The notes beneath the pieces were generated by a model that did no database searches, had not been told where the DNA came from, and worked only from the letters and a program-made list of their open reading frames with translations. 64,000 nt of DNA from Paenibacillus psychroresistens (GTDB lineage: Bacteria; Bacillota; Bacilli; Paenibacillales; NBRC-103111), in NCBI RefSeq assembly GCF_009728935.1, contig NZ_CP034235.1, forward strand, positions 7,143,501-7,207,500, in the 5' to 3' direction. Within the stretch, counting starts at the first letter, position 1, and the number at the start of each line of letters is the position of its first letter. Shown piece after piece: positions 36,801 to 45,919 of the stretch. A program made the position numbers and the translations under genes.

Positions 36801-37137
36801 CTAATTTCGGATTCATCAAGCCAGTTTCAAATTTGGTTGAAGCAGCGGCTATTTCCAATGTTTGGTTCATCGTTGTCACAGTAACATAATATTCCGTACA
36901 TGGCTGCAAAGCCCTTCCTGCATAAGCAGTACCTATTGAACAGTCCGTATTAATCCAACCACTGTCCCACATATCAAGTCCCGCAGGTTTCCCCCCTACG
37001 GTAATCCTTGCCTCAGTTTGCTTCATGTTCTTCTCATTTGAAATAAATTTCCAGGCAAATACCGGTTTCTTCTCATCCAGACCCATAGGCTCAATTTCAT
37101 TCATCACAGTAATTTCAGATATATTGTAACTAGTCAT
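33850..37137 (-). CDS. GH78 alpha-L-rhamnosidase
   Basis: 1095 residues, full length for large GH78 enzymes, with no signal peptide. N-terminal beta domains (fibronectin-like opening PVFAWKFISNEKNMKQTEAR, then the Bac_rhamnosid_N fold with RLYATARGIYDCRINGREIT) precede the (alpha/alpha)6 barrel. The GH78 signature TDCPQRNERMGWIGDA (~700-715), with its catalytic and binding acids, is intact, and the barrel closes with TTIWEHWDSYT. It removes terminal alpha-L-rhamnose from imported rhamnogalacturonan oligosaccharides or rhamnosides. The start has GGAGCAAATGAACT before the ATG. Divergent from an AraC regulator, which probably controls it. Confidence 0.92.
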   Translation of the reverse strand: MTSYNISEITVMNEIEPMGLDEKKPVFAWKFISNEKNMKQTEARITVGGKPAGLDMWDSGWINTDCSIGTAYAGRALQPCTEYYVTVTTMNQTLEIAAASTKFETGLMNPKLDAWNGAKWIGAPEYYICSDSMGIFSLKSTITLSPGGTRAGLVFGANDARLLNRERNESFLEGENYISYEINISNQPATLDIYRVGYHKEDNKNVPFASVPIVNFEGEEKVQLITEANQYDPHEIKIDVVGNGAYAYVDGVLVDAMLNPNPIGTKVIARQLNPLGNNDITTFPRLNEIGYLVGGGTSAHFEGIRLSFLRHPSNQFYEMDTECGVDLIGAGTDLRVTHSPDCHALPMLRRDFSVKRPLKKARLYATARGIYDCRINGREITDQFFAPGFSQFDKHLMYQTYDVTDFLSEGDNGIGFTLSSGWWNGSQTFVLQNYNYWGDKESLLAQLVLTYEDGTADVYVTNEDEWQYYGEGPFRFAGLFQGEHFDANLAFIYDNYSKAGFAIEGMKTPEIVEAVPIGEFDSRPELFLPWPAVNESEPELIGHYQAPIRKVETFSAKSMSEPSPGLYIYDLEQEIAGVPVLKLRGAKGTEVRIRYGEMLYPNLDVYGELYGRMLQVNLRDASSTDIYILRGDAAGETYIPKFTFHGYRYIEITGLDYAPELEDVQSYLLSSLSTMRGKVEVDHELVNRLVSNVKYSQLGNFISVPTDCPQRNERMGWIGDAHIFFRTSSYQGDVRTFYLRYLEAIRDVQLPDGNIPNIAPVGGGFGGITYGSGVHLIVWDMYQQYGDKSVIADNYEVMKRYTTYLENKGMPGDAFMGPIDDWLAPQKTDSNLVWNAFYGRDVHLMSVYAELLGEQDDVAYYRLKADEAKLYWNQTFVDAASGKTLHLDGTVNDTQGGYAIGLNYHMFDETVKQKAYDNLARKTQEMGCTVSTGFFGTGPLNPMLSEGGYSELAQAMITQTAYPSWLYPVTQGATTIWEHWDSYTVEKGFGRRNSMNSFNHYSLGAVVGWLYEYVLGIQRDERHPGYAHFTLKPDLTGFRKANGGFDTPYGRIESSYNLEEEKATYRCTVPANTTATVVLPGVTEVIGSGSHEFYL

Positions 37138-37294
37138 AGTTCATTTGCTCCTTATCTAATGTAGTTAATTTAAATGATAATGAAATAAATGATTAAAATC
37201 ATTAACATCATTCACCTTCAAAAGTTTACATTTTATGCACTTTTTTATATGGTATAGTTATTCTTTTGAAAGCTTTTCTTGGAGGCTAAATACA

Positions 37295-38287
37295 ATGAAT
37301 CTAGTTGAATTGGATGCAATGCTTAAGGTGTATTCGGAAGAAGAGTTACTTTATCGTAAGAATTATGATGCGAAAAAGGATCGAAAAATCCTTCAAGTTT
37401 CTATGGATAACTTGGACATGGATCTAATAAAGGAACTCACAGAAGCAGACTATTTTTCTTCGAGCGATCGTACAGACATTATCATTCTAAAACACAAAAG
37501 ATTCACACCCGTTTTCAAACATCGACATGAGTTTTTCGAATTGATTTACGTATATGCAGGTCATTGCGTCCAGGAAATTAATGGAGAAGTTATTCAGCTG
37601 CGTGAATGTGATTTATGTATAATCCCACCCAAGGTGGAACATACAATTGAGGTATTTGATGATAGCATTATCTTAAATGTATTGATAAAGCGAAGTACTT
37701 TTAAAGAAACATTTCTAGAAATGCTTAAACATGAAACCGTTCTCTCCTCATTCTTTATGAAAATCCTGTATACAGAGAAATACAATAATTACATCATTTT
37801 TCGAACAAATCGAGATCCCAACCTGAAAGAAATTCTCTCCAAGTTATTCATTGAACATCATGACAACAAAAAATATACCGCGAATATCCTGTATAACCTG
37901 CTAATGTTATTTTTCAGCTATTTGCTGAGAGAATATGAAAGTCAAGTCGAATTACCCAAAAGTTTACCCAAGAATGATAAGTTGATTTCGATCTTAGCCT
38001 ATATGCAGGATCATTATAAAACAGTAACCTTAGGAGAATTATCAAGCACATTTCATTTCACCGAATCGTACTTAAGCAAGCTCATTAAAGTTACCTCTGG
38101 CCAAACCTTTCTAGATATCATCAAAACAATAAAATTAAATAAAGCAATTGAACTACTTACCTCATCTGATTTAAAGGTTCAAAACATTAGTGAATCTATT
38201 GGCTTTGAAAATAACACTCATTTTATTAGGACCTTCAAAAAAGTTTATGGCATTTCACCTAATCAATTCAGAAAAAACAGCAAATAA
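37295..38287 (+). CDS. AraC-family transcriptional regulator
   Basis: 330 residues from the ATG at 37295 (GGAGG, 9-nt spacing); the frame is open further upstream but without a ribosome site. The N-terminal cupin sensor reads FKHRHEFFELIYVYAGHCVQ, then LRECDLCIIPPKVEHTIEVF. The C-terminal HTH pair is LSSTFHFTESYLSKLIKVTS and ISESIGFENNTHFIRTFKKV with the family ending YGISPNQFRKN. Divergent from the GH78 gene across 157 bp, hence probably its regulator, with rhamnose or a rhamnoside as inducer by analogy. Confidence 0.9.
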   Translation: MNLVELDAMLKVYSEEELLYRKNYDAKKDRKILQVSMDNLDMDLIKELTEADYFSSSDRTDIIILKHKRFTPVFKHRHEFFELIYVYAGHCVQEINGEVIQLRECDLCIIPPKVEHTIEVFDDSIILNVLIKRSTFKETFLEMLKHETVLSSFFMKILYTEKYNNYIIFRTNRDPNLKEILSKLFIEHHDNKKYTANILYNLLMLFFSYLLREYESQVELPKSLPKNDKLISILAYMQDHYKTVTLGELSSTFHFTESYLSKLIKVTSGQTFLDIIKTIKLNKAIELLTSSDLKVQNISESIGFENNTHFIRTFKKVYGISPNQFRKNSK

Positions 38288-38303
38288 AGACGGCTCATGC
38301 CCA

Positions 38304-38342
38304 ATAAACCGATGATTGGACACCGACTTATATGAATTGTAA
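38304..38342. repeat. hairpin repeat, copy 2 (see 26565)
   Basis: AAACCGATGATT then ACACCGACTTATATGAATT closely parallels the sequence at 26565-26603, with stem mismatches. It is ~16 bp past the AraC stop codon and may act as its transcript end. Confidence 0.5.
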
Positions 38343-38502
38343 ATGTTCTTCTATTTACTTCTTATTTGCTTGCATTGCCTTGTAGATTTTCAGTTAACGA
38401 GATAGTTACATGAATAAGAGAGCAACATTACAAATGTGTCCTTATGATATAACTAACTAGAACCAAAAAGGGTTCAAGTTAAAATTATGAGGAGATGAAG
38501 AA

Positions 38503-39267
38503 ATGAACAAATTGAAAGGCAAGATTGCATTGGTTACAGGAGCAAGCAGGGGGATTGGACGTGCCATTGCAACACGTTTAGCGTTAGAGGGAGCATTAGT
38601 AGCTGTTCATTATGGCACAAATCGGGAAGCAGCAGACGCAGTAGTTCGTGATATTGAGCGGAACGGGGGGAACGCATTCACAATTGGTACAAAACTTGGT
38701 TCTCTGGAAAGTATACAGATTCTTTACACGGAACTGGATGAAGCATTGAAGAAACGTACGGGTGATACTCACTTCGATATACTAGTGAACAACGCAGGGA
38801 TCGCGCTAGGATCTCCCATTGAGGATACTACAGAAAAGGCGTACGATGAAATCATGGAAATAAATGTGAAAATACCATTTTTTCTGACTCAACAAGCATT
38901 GCCACGATTACGAGACGAAGGTCGAATTATTAACTTGTCGTCCGCAATAACAAGAATTTCCCTACCTGCAATTCCTGCATACAGCATGACAAAGGGGGCA
39001 ATCAATACACTAACACTCTCCTTGTCCAACCAACTCGGTCCACGTGGAATTACGATCAATGCAATCCAACCTGGGTTCGTCGCCACGGATATGAATGCCG
39101 CAATGCTGCAAGACCCTGCTTCAAATAAATTTGGTGCTGATTTTTCTATCTTTGGAAGATGGGGGCAACCAGAAGATGTCGCAGATGTAGCTGCATTTCT
39201 AGCCTCTCCTGACAGCCGTTGGATAACAGGTCAATTGATCGATGCCAGTGGAGGCTCCCATTTGTAA
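38503..39267 (+). CDS. short-chain dehydrogenase/reductase (SDR)
   Basis: 254 residues, classical SDR length. The cofactor loop is TGASRGIG (13-20), NNAG is present (DILVNNAGIA), and the catalytic Ser and Tyr-x3-Lys lie in INLSSAITR and PAYSMTKGA. The residues after strand 2 (VHYGTNREAA) favour NADP(H). The C terminus (TGQLIDASGGSHL) is the usual SDR end. It is related to FabG-like 3-ketoacyl reductases with an insertion KKRTGDTHFD common in NodG/YwfD-like reductases. Substrate unknown. Stand-alone gene with a GAGGAGATG site. Confidence 0.88.
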   Translation: MNKLKGKIALVTGASRGIGRAIATRLALEGALVAVHYGTNREAADAVVRDIERNGGNAFTIGTKLGSLESIQILYTELDEALKKRTGDTHFDILVNNAGIALGSPIEDTTEKAYDEIMEINVKIPFFLTQQALPRLRDEGRIINLSSAITRISLPAIPAYSMTKGAINTLTLSLSNQLGPRGITINAIQPGFVATDMNAAMLQDPASNKFGADFSIFGRWGQPEDVADVAAFLASPDSRWITGQLIDASGGSHL

Positions 39268-39427
39268 TTGCCTCAAGAAAACTGATTTGAGAGGATGATG
39301 GTAGTTCAAAAAACAATGGCTGTCTAGAACCTTTTTTCCAAGTTCTGATCTGCCATTTCTATTAAAACAAAAAATGAGGAAATTAGCTCATATGATGAAC
39401 TAACTATCCTCTACTAGCGATACTAGT

Positions 39428-40753
39428 TTATCTTTGATTTTGCCATGAATTGTCTAACTCTTTTTGTGCTTTTTTTTGTATAATTCTTAATGCATCATTT
39501 AGGGGTTTCTTTCCTAATATCGCATCATTCATCTCTTCTTCAAATATATTGTCGTATTTTACTGAGAAATCCATAGGAAGCTGAGAAAAACCATTAAAAT
39601 TTAGATGTGATAAAATGCTTGGATCATAGAATGCACTTAGATCAACTCCATTTTCGGAGATTAGAGACAATCGTGAAGGTAACATTGATAGTCCTGTAAC
39701 ATTACTATTATTAGCTTTCATTATTTCATCACTATTGATGTACTTCAACAACTCTAATGCAGCTTCTTGTTTCTTGGAATGAATAAGAACAGAATATATG
39801 GACCCTACACTGAAGATTTGGGTGGAACCTTCTGGTTGTTTAGACACTCCCCATTTAAATGTGGAGTTAGTTAAATTCTTTAGTAATTGTACATAATCAA
39901 TTGTCATCGCTGCTTTACCTGCAACAAATAAATTATCCCCTTGTTTTCGAGAATCGGGAAGAATTCCACCTTTAATTCCATCCACTATTAACGAATAAGT
40001 ATCCTCCCATTCTGAGTTATCCACAGTAACTTTTTTTAATTCTTTGTCTAAAAATGCTAAGTTTTTCGAAATAGCCATAAACATTGCTAGTGATCTTATA
40101 GTTCCGTAGGATGGGAGAAATAAGCCATAAGTATTATCAGACTTTGGAAATTGATCCGCTAATTGAAATAGTTCGTTCCAGCTCATGTTTCCATGAGGAT
40201 AAGTAATCTGATTTTTATCAAATAGATCTTTATTATAATACAGTGCTACACTAGAGAACCCTGGCGCTAATCCAAACAATGAATTTGTGTTATTATCCAT
40301 TAATTGATCTATTGCTATAGGCACAAATTGATCCATGTCAAACCCGATTTTTGATAGTGATGTTATGTCTAAAAGCAATTCGCTATTTGCTAAATTCTGA
40401 TATTCCATTAAACTAGATACCATTAAATCCGCATCATTTTCTGCTAAGAATTCAGCCGTTTTTTTCATGTCTTCATTAAAAATAGCTGGGATGTTAACAA
40501 ATTCAATAGAAATATTTTTATACTTCTCCATAAAAGGAGTTCCATAAAATTGCATGAACCTATCCGATGAATTAGAACTAATTAAAGCAACCTTTAATGT
40601 AATATTCTGACCATTATTTACAGTTGAGTTCAACTGCCATACATGGTCTTTAATTTCATTTCCATTATTCACTTCAACAGCTTTTAAATTATTTCCATTA
40701 TTAAAACAACCAGATAATATTAAAAACAATAAAATTATTAGAGGTTTTTTCAT
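39428..40753 (-). CDS. orphan ABC-type extracellular solute-binding lipoprotein
   Basis: 441 residues from the ATG at 40751-40753 (AAGGATGATG site). It has a short signal peptide with a lipobox (LFLILSGC, Cys ~16). The fold is that of bacterial extracellular binding protein family 1: FMEKYKNISIEFVNIP, VALYYNKDLFDKNQITYPHG, MSWNELFQLADQFP, GKAAMTIDYVQLL and WGVSKQPEGS. No permease or kinase gene is adjacent, so it either serves a remote transporter or acts as a sensor. AT-rich compared with the neighbouring glmS. Ligand unknown, probably a saccharide. Confidence 0.85.
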   Translation of the reverse strand: MKKPLIILLFLILSGCFNNGNNLKAVEVNNGNEIKDHVWQLNSTVNNGQNITLKVALISSNSSDRFMQFYGTPFMEKYKNISIEFVNIPAIFNEDMKKTAEFLAENDADLMVSSLMEYQNLANSELLLDITSLSKIGFDMDQFVPIAIDQLMDNNTNSLFGLAPGFSSVALYYNKDLFDKNQITYPHGNMSWNELFQLADQFPKSDNTYGLFLPSYGTIRSLAMFMAISKNLAFLDKELKKVTVDNSEWEDTYSLIVDGIKGGILPDSRKQGDNLFVAGKAAMTIDYVQLLKNLTNSTFKWGVSKQPEGSTQIFSVGSIYSVLIHSKKQEAALELLKYINSDEIMKANNSNVTGLSMLPSRLSLISENGVDLSAFYDPSILSHLNFNGFSQLPMDFSVKYDNIFEEEMNDAILGKKPLNDALRIIQKKAQKELDNSWQNQR

Positions 40754-40871
40754 TACATCATCCTTTCTTTTTAGTCCCAATACAACTTTTAAACATAACT
40801 AAATTGTAACAGATTCCAATAAAACTTAACTTTATTGTTCAGAACAACACTTTATTGTAATCAGTCAAAAC

Positions 40872-40894
40872 AAAAAAAGACCCCGAAGGGTCTT
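40872..40894 (-). terminator. glmS intrinsic terminator
   Basis: Minus strand AAGACCC-TTCG-GGGTCTT followed by TTTTT, beginning within the glmS stop codon. A textbook tetraloop terminator. Confidence 0.92.
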
Positions 40895-42722
40895 ACTCAA
40901 CTGTAACACTTTTAGCCAAGTTCCTTGGCTTATCAACATCATTCCCAAGAGCTAGCGAAGCATAGTAAGCCAACAGCTGCAGAGGGATAACTGATAAAGC
41001 CGGCGTTAGTAAGCCCAGCGTCTTAGGAATAGCAAAATGCTGATCCACCGACTTGATCATTTCATGCTCATCTTCAGCCGAAATCCCGAGAACATTAGCC
41101 CCACGAGCTTTCACTTCTTTAATATTGCTAACTGTTTTCTCGAACAGGTCTTCCTGAGTTGCCAAAGCAATTACGGGAACGCCCTCTTCGATCAAAGCTA
41201 GAGTTCCATGCTTTAATTCACCCGCTGCATAAGCCTCGGAGTGGATATAGGAGATTTCTTTAAGCTTTAATGAACCTTCTTGGGCAACAGCATAATCCAT
41301 TCCACGGCCAATGAAGAACAAGTCACTGTGTGTCGAGATTTCTTCAGCAAAGTTTTTAATCTGCTCGAATTGACCCAAGATTGTTTCCACTTGCTCTGGC
41401 AACGCACGCAAAGCAGTAATCACTTCTGTGATATATTCCGAGCTTTGCGTCTTTTTAACCTGTGCCAAGTATAAACTAAACAAGTAAAATGCAATTAACT
41501 GCGATGAATAAGCTTTCGTTGAGGCAACTGCAATTTCTGGTCCAGCCCAAGTAATGATGCAATCGTCCGCTTCACGAGCGACTGTACTGCCAACTACATT
41601 AGTAATTGCCAAAACTGTGGCGCCACATCGTTTAGCTTCTCGTAAAGCAGCTAAAGTATCTGCGGTTTCACCAGATTGACTAACGACAATCACTAAGGTC
41701 TGCGGCGTTATGATCGGCGAACGATAGCGATATTCGGAGGCAACATCGATCTCTACGGGAATACGTGCTAAACGTTCAATGGCATTCTTACCAATTAAGC
41801 CAGCATGATACGCGGTACCACAAGCAACAATATGCACACGATCTATTTTGTGAATCTGCTCTGGAGTTAACTTAAGCTCATTAAATATAATTTTCCCGCC
41901 GGCAGCATCAATTCGACTGCCCATTGTATCGCGGTAAGCTTTTGGTTGTTCATGAATTTCTTTAAGCATGAAATGAGCATATCCAGCTTTTTCTGCCGTT
42001 ACGATATCCCAATCGACATGAAATAATTCCCGGGAAATATAATTCCCCTCTAAAGTTCTTAATTCGACACCCTCACGTGTCAGAATCGCCATTTCTCCAT
42101 CCTGCAGAATATACACATCACGGGTATACTCAAGAATCGCTGGAATGTCGGAGCCAATGAAGTTCTCACCTTCGCCTACGCCGATAATTAGCGGACTTGC
42201 CAACCTTACAGCTACTAGTTTATCCGGTTCAAATTCTGTTAGAACGCCCAATGCAAATGCACCTGTCAAACGCTTCACTGCTTTTTGCACCGCGACTACA
42301 ATATCACCGTCATATAAATCTGCGATCAGATGAGAGATGACTTCCGTATCTGTTTCTGAAACGAATACGTGACCAGCCGCGATTAATTCTTCTTTAAGTG
42401 CGATATAATTTTCAATGATTCCATTATGCACGACTGAGAATTTCTGCGTATCATCTGTGTGTGGATGAGAATTAACATCAGAAGGTCTGCCATGAGTCGC
42501 CCAACGCGTATGTCCGATTCCAGCAGAACCACGCAAAGGTGCGTCATTAAGCTGCGCTTCGAGATTGGCAATCCGCCCCTTGGCTTTGCTGATTTCCAAG
42601 CCCTGACTGGTGAATACGGCAATACCTGCTGAATCGTAACCGCGATACTCTAGCTTCTTTAAGCCTTCTAATAAAATTTCCTGTGAATTCTGACTGCCAA
42701 TATAACCAACGATTCCGCACAT
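40893..42722 (-). CDS. glmS: glutamine--fructose-6-phosphate aminotransferase (isomerizing)
   Basis: 609 residues. It makes glucosamine-6-phosphate from fructose-6-phosphate and glutamine, the entry to UDP-GlcNAc and peptidoglycan. The N-terminal Ntn glutaminase domain begins MCGIVGYIG with the catalytic Cys exposed once Met is removed; LRGSAGIGHTRWATHGRPSD binds glutamine. Two SIS domains follow (IVACGTAYHAGLIGK; VSQSGETADTLAAL; VASTKAYSSQLIAF), ending in NLAKSVTVE. It lies 434 bp behind glmM; the gap holds a glmS ribozyme, so the message is cleaved when GlcN6P is abundant. Confidence 0.98.
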   Translation of the reverse strand: MCGIVGYIGSQNSQEILLEGLKKLEYRGYDSAGIAVFTSQGLEISKAKGRIANLEAQLNDAPLRGSAGIGHTRWATHGRPSDVNSHPHTDDTQKFSVVHNGIIENYIALKEELIAAGHVFVSETDTEVISHLIADLYDGDIVVAVQKAVKRLTGAFALGVLTEFEPDKLVAVRLASPLIIGVGEGENFIGSDIPAILEYTRDVYILQDGEMAILTREGVELRTLEGNYISRELFHVDWDIVTAEKAGYAHFMLKEIHEQPKAYRDTMGSRIDAAGGKIIFNELKLTPEQIHKIDRVHIVACGTAYHAGLIGKNAIERLARIPVEIDVASEYRYRSPIITPQTLVIVVSQSGETADTLAALREAKRCGATVLAITNVVGSTVAREADDCIITWAGPEIAVASTKAYSSQLIAFYLFSLYLAQVKKTQSSEYITEVITALRALPEQVETILGQFEQIKNFAEEISTHSDLFFIGRGMDYAVAQEGSLKLKEISYIHSEAYAAGELKHGTLALIEEGVPVIALATQEDLFEKTVSNIKEVKARGANVLGISAEDEHEMIKSVDQHFAIPKTLGLLTPALSVIPLQLLAYYASLALGNDVDKPRNLAKSVTVE

Positions 42723-42834
42723 ACCAAATAACCTCCATTATATATAAACCCTCAATTTTCAATGAACAATACAAGCCTTAATAAACGGTATGCAAAACCC
42801 GTCATGACCTATACAGTGTTTTCTTGTTGGATTC

Positions 42835-42999
42835 TTGTAAGATGAATTACTTCATCCATTTACTCTCCAACTTAACGGCTATGAATTAGCCGGAAGGTCC
42901 CCGCCGAATGTTTCGAACACCTTCACCTCGTCAGCTTGACGTCAGCGATTTCCTTACCAGCGAAACCAACTGTTCCTCGCTCAAGCCCTGGCGCTTATG
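42835..42999 (-). ncRNA. glmS ribozyme riboswitch
   Basis: On the minus strand, ATA-AGCGCCAGGGC places the self-cleavage site between A42995 and G42994. Downstream, GACGAGG, a GAAGGTGTTCGAA helix with TTCGGCGGGGACCTTC, then CCGGCT..AGCCG reproduce the conserved double-pseudoknot core, with a last hairpin AGATGAATTACTTCATCT. It precedes glmS by ~110 nt. GlcN6P acts as the cofactor for cleavage and the 5'-OH message is then degraded. The rest of the gap (43000-43156) shows nothing else that I recognise. Confidence 0.93.
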
Positions 43000-43156
43000 A
43001 TACTAGTAGCAATTGCTTTTATTGCAAAATGCTAGCAGTGTAGTAGTAACCCCTATCCACCTTATCCTTCTAGAGTAAAAATCCTATTCCTATCTTATGC
43101 ATTATTGGAAGAGGATGCAATAGCTGTTTATCCTCGACCTGCATAATTTTCCATTA

Positions 43157-44497
43157 TTATACCAATTGTTCGACAATTACATCTGCAATTTGCTTCACAT
43201 ATAATTCTAATTCTTTAATCTCTGGACCTTCTGCCATTACGCGTATCAGCGATTCCGTACCTGATGGACGAACCAGCACACGGCCGTTCTCTGCTAGCTT
43301 TTCCTCAACTTCACGAATAGCTGCTTCCACGATTTCATTGCCGTTTAGCTTGCTCTTATCGCCAACTCGTACATTAACGAGCACCTGAGGGAATTTGCGC
43401 ATCTTGAGCTTTAACTCACTAAGCTTTTTACCGGATTGGATTATCGTATCGACAAGCTGCAAGCCTGAGAGGATTCCATCACCTGTTGTGTTATGATCGA
43501 GAAAAATCACATGCCCCGACTGCTCGCCACCTAAATTAAAGCCGCCTCTGCGCATCTCTTCCATCACATAACGATCGCCTACACCGGTTTTTGCTGTTTT
43601 AAGCCCTAAGTTTTTAGCCCCTTGGAAAAAACCCAGATTAGCCATAACGGTAGTGACTACAGTTCCATGATTCAACTGCCCCGCTTGATTCATCGCATCT
43701 CCACAAATCATCAGCAAGAAATCACCATCAATCTCTGCACCCGTATCATCCACAGCAATCAAGCGATCCGCATCTCCGTCAAAAGAAAGCCCCAAATCCG
43801 CTTTCATCTCCAACACCTTTTCACGTAAGAATTCTGGATGAGTTGATCCGCAGTGATCATTGATATTGCGCCCGTTAGGCTCGGCAAATATCGTAATTAC
43901 TTCAGCACCTAGCTCACGAAACACACGAGGGGCAAGCTCATACGCCGCGCCATGCGCACAATCCAGTACGATACGTATGCCAGCAAAATCCGTTTTCACG
44001 GTCGTTTTCAAAAAATTCACATAATCGGATTTCCCAGGCAGATATTCCGACAAGGTCCCAAGCTCTCCGCCAATAGGGCGTGGCAATGCATCAACTACCG
44101 CATCAATCAATTTCTCAATCTCAAATTCCGTATCATCTGTAAGCTTGAAACCATCGGCTCCAAAAAATTTAATCCCGTTATCCTCCACTGGATTATGCGA
44201 AGCCGAGATCATTACTCCTGCATCTGCTCCCAGTTTACGTGTAAGATAAGCCACAGCCGGTGTCGAAACTACACCCAAACGAATTACGTTCGCACCTATA
44301 GAAAGCAAACCTGCTACTAGCGCTGATTCCAACATGGGTCCCGATATCCGTGTATCCATCCCAATTACAACCTTGGGGTGCTTAGCTTGCCCAGTTAATA
44401 CGAAGCCGCCGCAGCGGCCTATTCGATAAGCTAGCTCTGGGGTTAATTCCTGATTCGCAATGCCGCGAACCCCATCCGTTCCAAAATATTTGCCCAT
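43157..44497 (-). CDS. glmM: phosphoglucosamine mutase
   Basis: 446 residues. It interconverts GlcN-6-P and GlcN-1-P ahead of GlmU. MGKYFGTDGVRGIANQELTP is the family start, the phosphoserine loop is MISASHNPVEDNGIKFFG (Ser ~100), the metal loop is FDGDADR (~240), sugar binding is GGEQSGHVIF, and phosphate binding is RPSGTESLIRVMAEG. It lies downstream of cdaR as in Bacillus; GlmM is known to bind and restrain CdaA in several species, which fits this conserved cluster. Confidence 0.98.
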   Translation of the reverse strand: MGKYFGTDGVRGIANQELTPELAYRIGRCGGFVLTGQAKHPKVVIGMDTRISGPMLESALVAGLLSIGANVIRLGVVSTPAVAYLTRKLGADAGVMISASHNPVEDNGIKFFGADGFKLTDDTEFEIEKLIDAVVDALPRPIGGELGTLSEYLPGKSDYVNFLKTTVKTDFAGIRIVLDCAHGAAYELAPRVFRELGAEVITIFAEPNGRNINDHCGSTHPEFLREKVLEMKADLGLSFDGDADRLIAVDDTGAEIDGDFLLMICGDAMNQAGQLNHGTVVTTVMANLGFFQGAKNLGLKTAKTGVGDRYVMEEMRRGGFNLGGEQSGHVIFLDHNTTGDGILSGLQLVDTIIQSGKKLSELKLKMRKFPQVLVNVRVGDKSKLNGNEIVEAAIREVEEKLAENGRVLVRPSGTESLIRVMAEGPEIKELELYVKQIADVIVEQLV

Positions 44498-44536
44498 TAT
44501 CTATTTCGCTCCTCTTATGCCTACATTAAATGATTA

Positions 44537-45919
44537 TTATTCTGGAATACTTGAGACTACGGGTGTTACTGAAGGTGTGGGTTCAACAATAGCGATTACC
44601 GGCGTTGCCGATGGAGATGGTGTTGGCGTTTGTGAGGATGATGGTGATGTCGATGGCGTTGGTGTCGGTGAAGCACTGCCTAATGCATCGACTTTGGCCA
44701 TAATCTCAACAGTTGCCTTTAGTTCTTGTGGCTGGATTGCTGCTGATTTAATAAACATCGGCAAGCTTAAATTAATCACCAGCTCATGTTTACCAGGCGA
44801 TAAATTACTTACATCTACAATGGCTTGAATATCCTGTAAATTAAGCTTCGCAAGCAGATCAGGCGCGCCTTCCAAGACGGCTTGAATAACTGGAGTTTCC
44901 GGTAAAATAACCTTAGTCACAAAGCTGTCGTTCTCCCCACTAATCCGCAATGGAATATTGCTAATTGTCACCGTCGAGGAAGGAACAATTTCCAGAGTGA
45001 TCTCTACTTTCACAGGATCTACCCGTATATCTTTATTCATCAGAGGAATGTCCAATGTAATTTTTTTATTTTCTTTGAGATCAGTCACATCCACCTGAGG
45101 ACCTTCATAGAATTCCATTTGATCCAGTGCTGCCTGCGTGCTGAATACGGTCACTCTTTTCACAGATTGCGTCATAGAAGCTATGCTATAGCCTTGGGCT
45201 GGAGTCCCAACCACCTTGACCTGCAAAGGCATCTCTTTAAAAGGAACTGTAATAGGTATCTCTACATCAACAACCGCCGGAGTAATGACAGCATCTACAG
45301 GCTTGCCGTCTTTGCCATAAGCCGTAAGTTTAACCTGTTTAGTAATAACTGCTGCCGCCTTATCCACACTAACCTCAGCACGCACAGAATCCACTATATT
45401 CAAATCACTTGTTTTCAGTGTGACGTGTACACGATTTGGATTCACAATAGGCTGACCGACAATATAACCTGCAGACGGTATCCCTACCACATTAATGGTC
45501 ACTGGGAATTCTTTCTTCTGCAATTCTTCTAAGGTAATCATAACCATATTCGGGACTAAGGTTGAGACATAAGAATTCTGCACATTAATCACTTTAAGTG
45601 GATAAGCATGTGTACCCACTGCGGCATTACTTAAATCAACCTGAACCTGAATGGCATTCGTATTCAATTTAGAAAGCACGGATTGCTTGCCTTTCAAGGT
45701 AATATTGGCGTATTCCGGATCCATTTTCTGCATACTGAAATGAGCTTCATCTAACTTGAAGGGAATAATTTTAACAGCATTAATCGTTTGTTCTATAGGT
45801 AAAGGTGTAGTTGTAGCTGTCGTTTTATCGACATCCAGATGGACAACGAACCAGAGTAAGATCCCAATCATCAGAGCTATTGCTTTAACTACATTATTGC
45901 TGCGCAGCCACTTATCCAT
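44537..45919 (-). CDS. cdaR: CdaA regulator, YbbR-domain protein
   Basis: 460 residues from the ATG at 45917-45919, which overlaps the cdaA stop by 8 bp (AATGGATAA). One N-terminal membrane helix (AIALMIGILLWFVVHLDV) is followed by four YbbR repeats outside the membrane (each with a VTLKGK/VPVTV-type strand set) and a Pro/Thr/Ser-rich tail (TPTPSTSPSSSQTPTPSPS), probably spanning the wall. CdaR modulates the diadenylate cyclase. The tail resembles that of the LCP remnant at 16.4 kb in composition. The overlap with cdaA indicates coupled translation. Confidence 0.93.
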   Translation of the reverse strand: MDKWLRSNNVVKAIALMIGILLWFVVHLDVDKTTATTTPLPIEQTINAVKIIPFKLDEAHFSMQKMDPEYANITLKGKQSVLSKLNTNAIQVQVDLSNAAVGTHAYPLKVINVQNSYVSTLVPNMVMITLEELQKKEFPVTINVVGIPSAGYIVGQPIVNPNRVHVTLKTSDLNIVDSVRAEVSVDKAAAVITKQVKLTAYGKDGKPVDAVITPAVVDVEIPITVPFKEMPLQVKVVGTPAQGYSIASMTQSVKRVTVFSTQAALDQMEFYEGPQVDVTDLKENKKITLDIPLMNKDIRVDPVKVEITLEIVPSSTVTISNIPLRISGENDSFVTKVILPETPVIQAVLEGAPDLLAKLNLQDIQAIVDVSNLSPGKHELVINLSLPMFIKSAAIQPQELKATVEIMAKVDALGSASPTPTPSTSPSSSQTPTPSPSATPVIAIVEPTPSVTPVVSSIPE

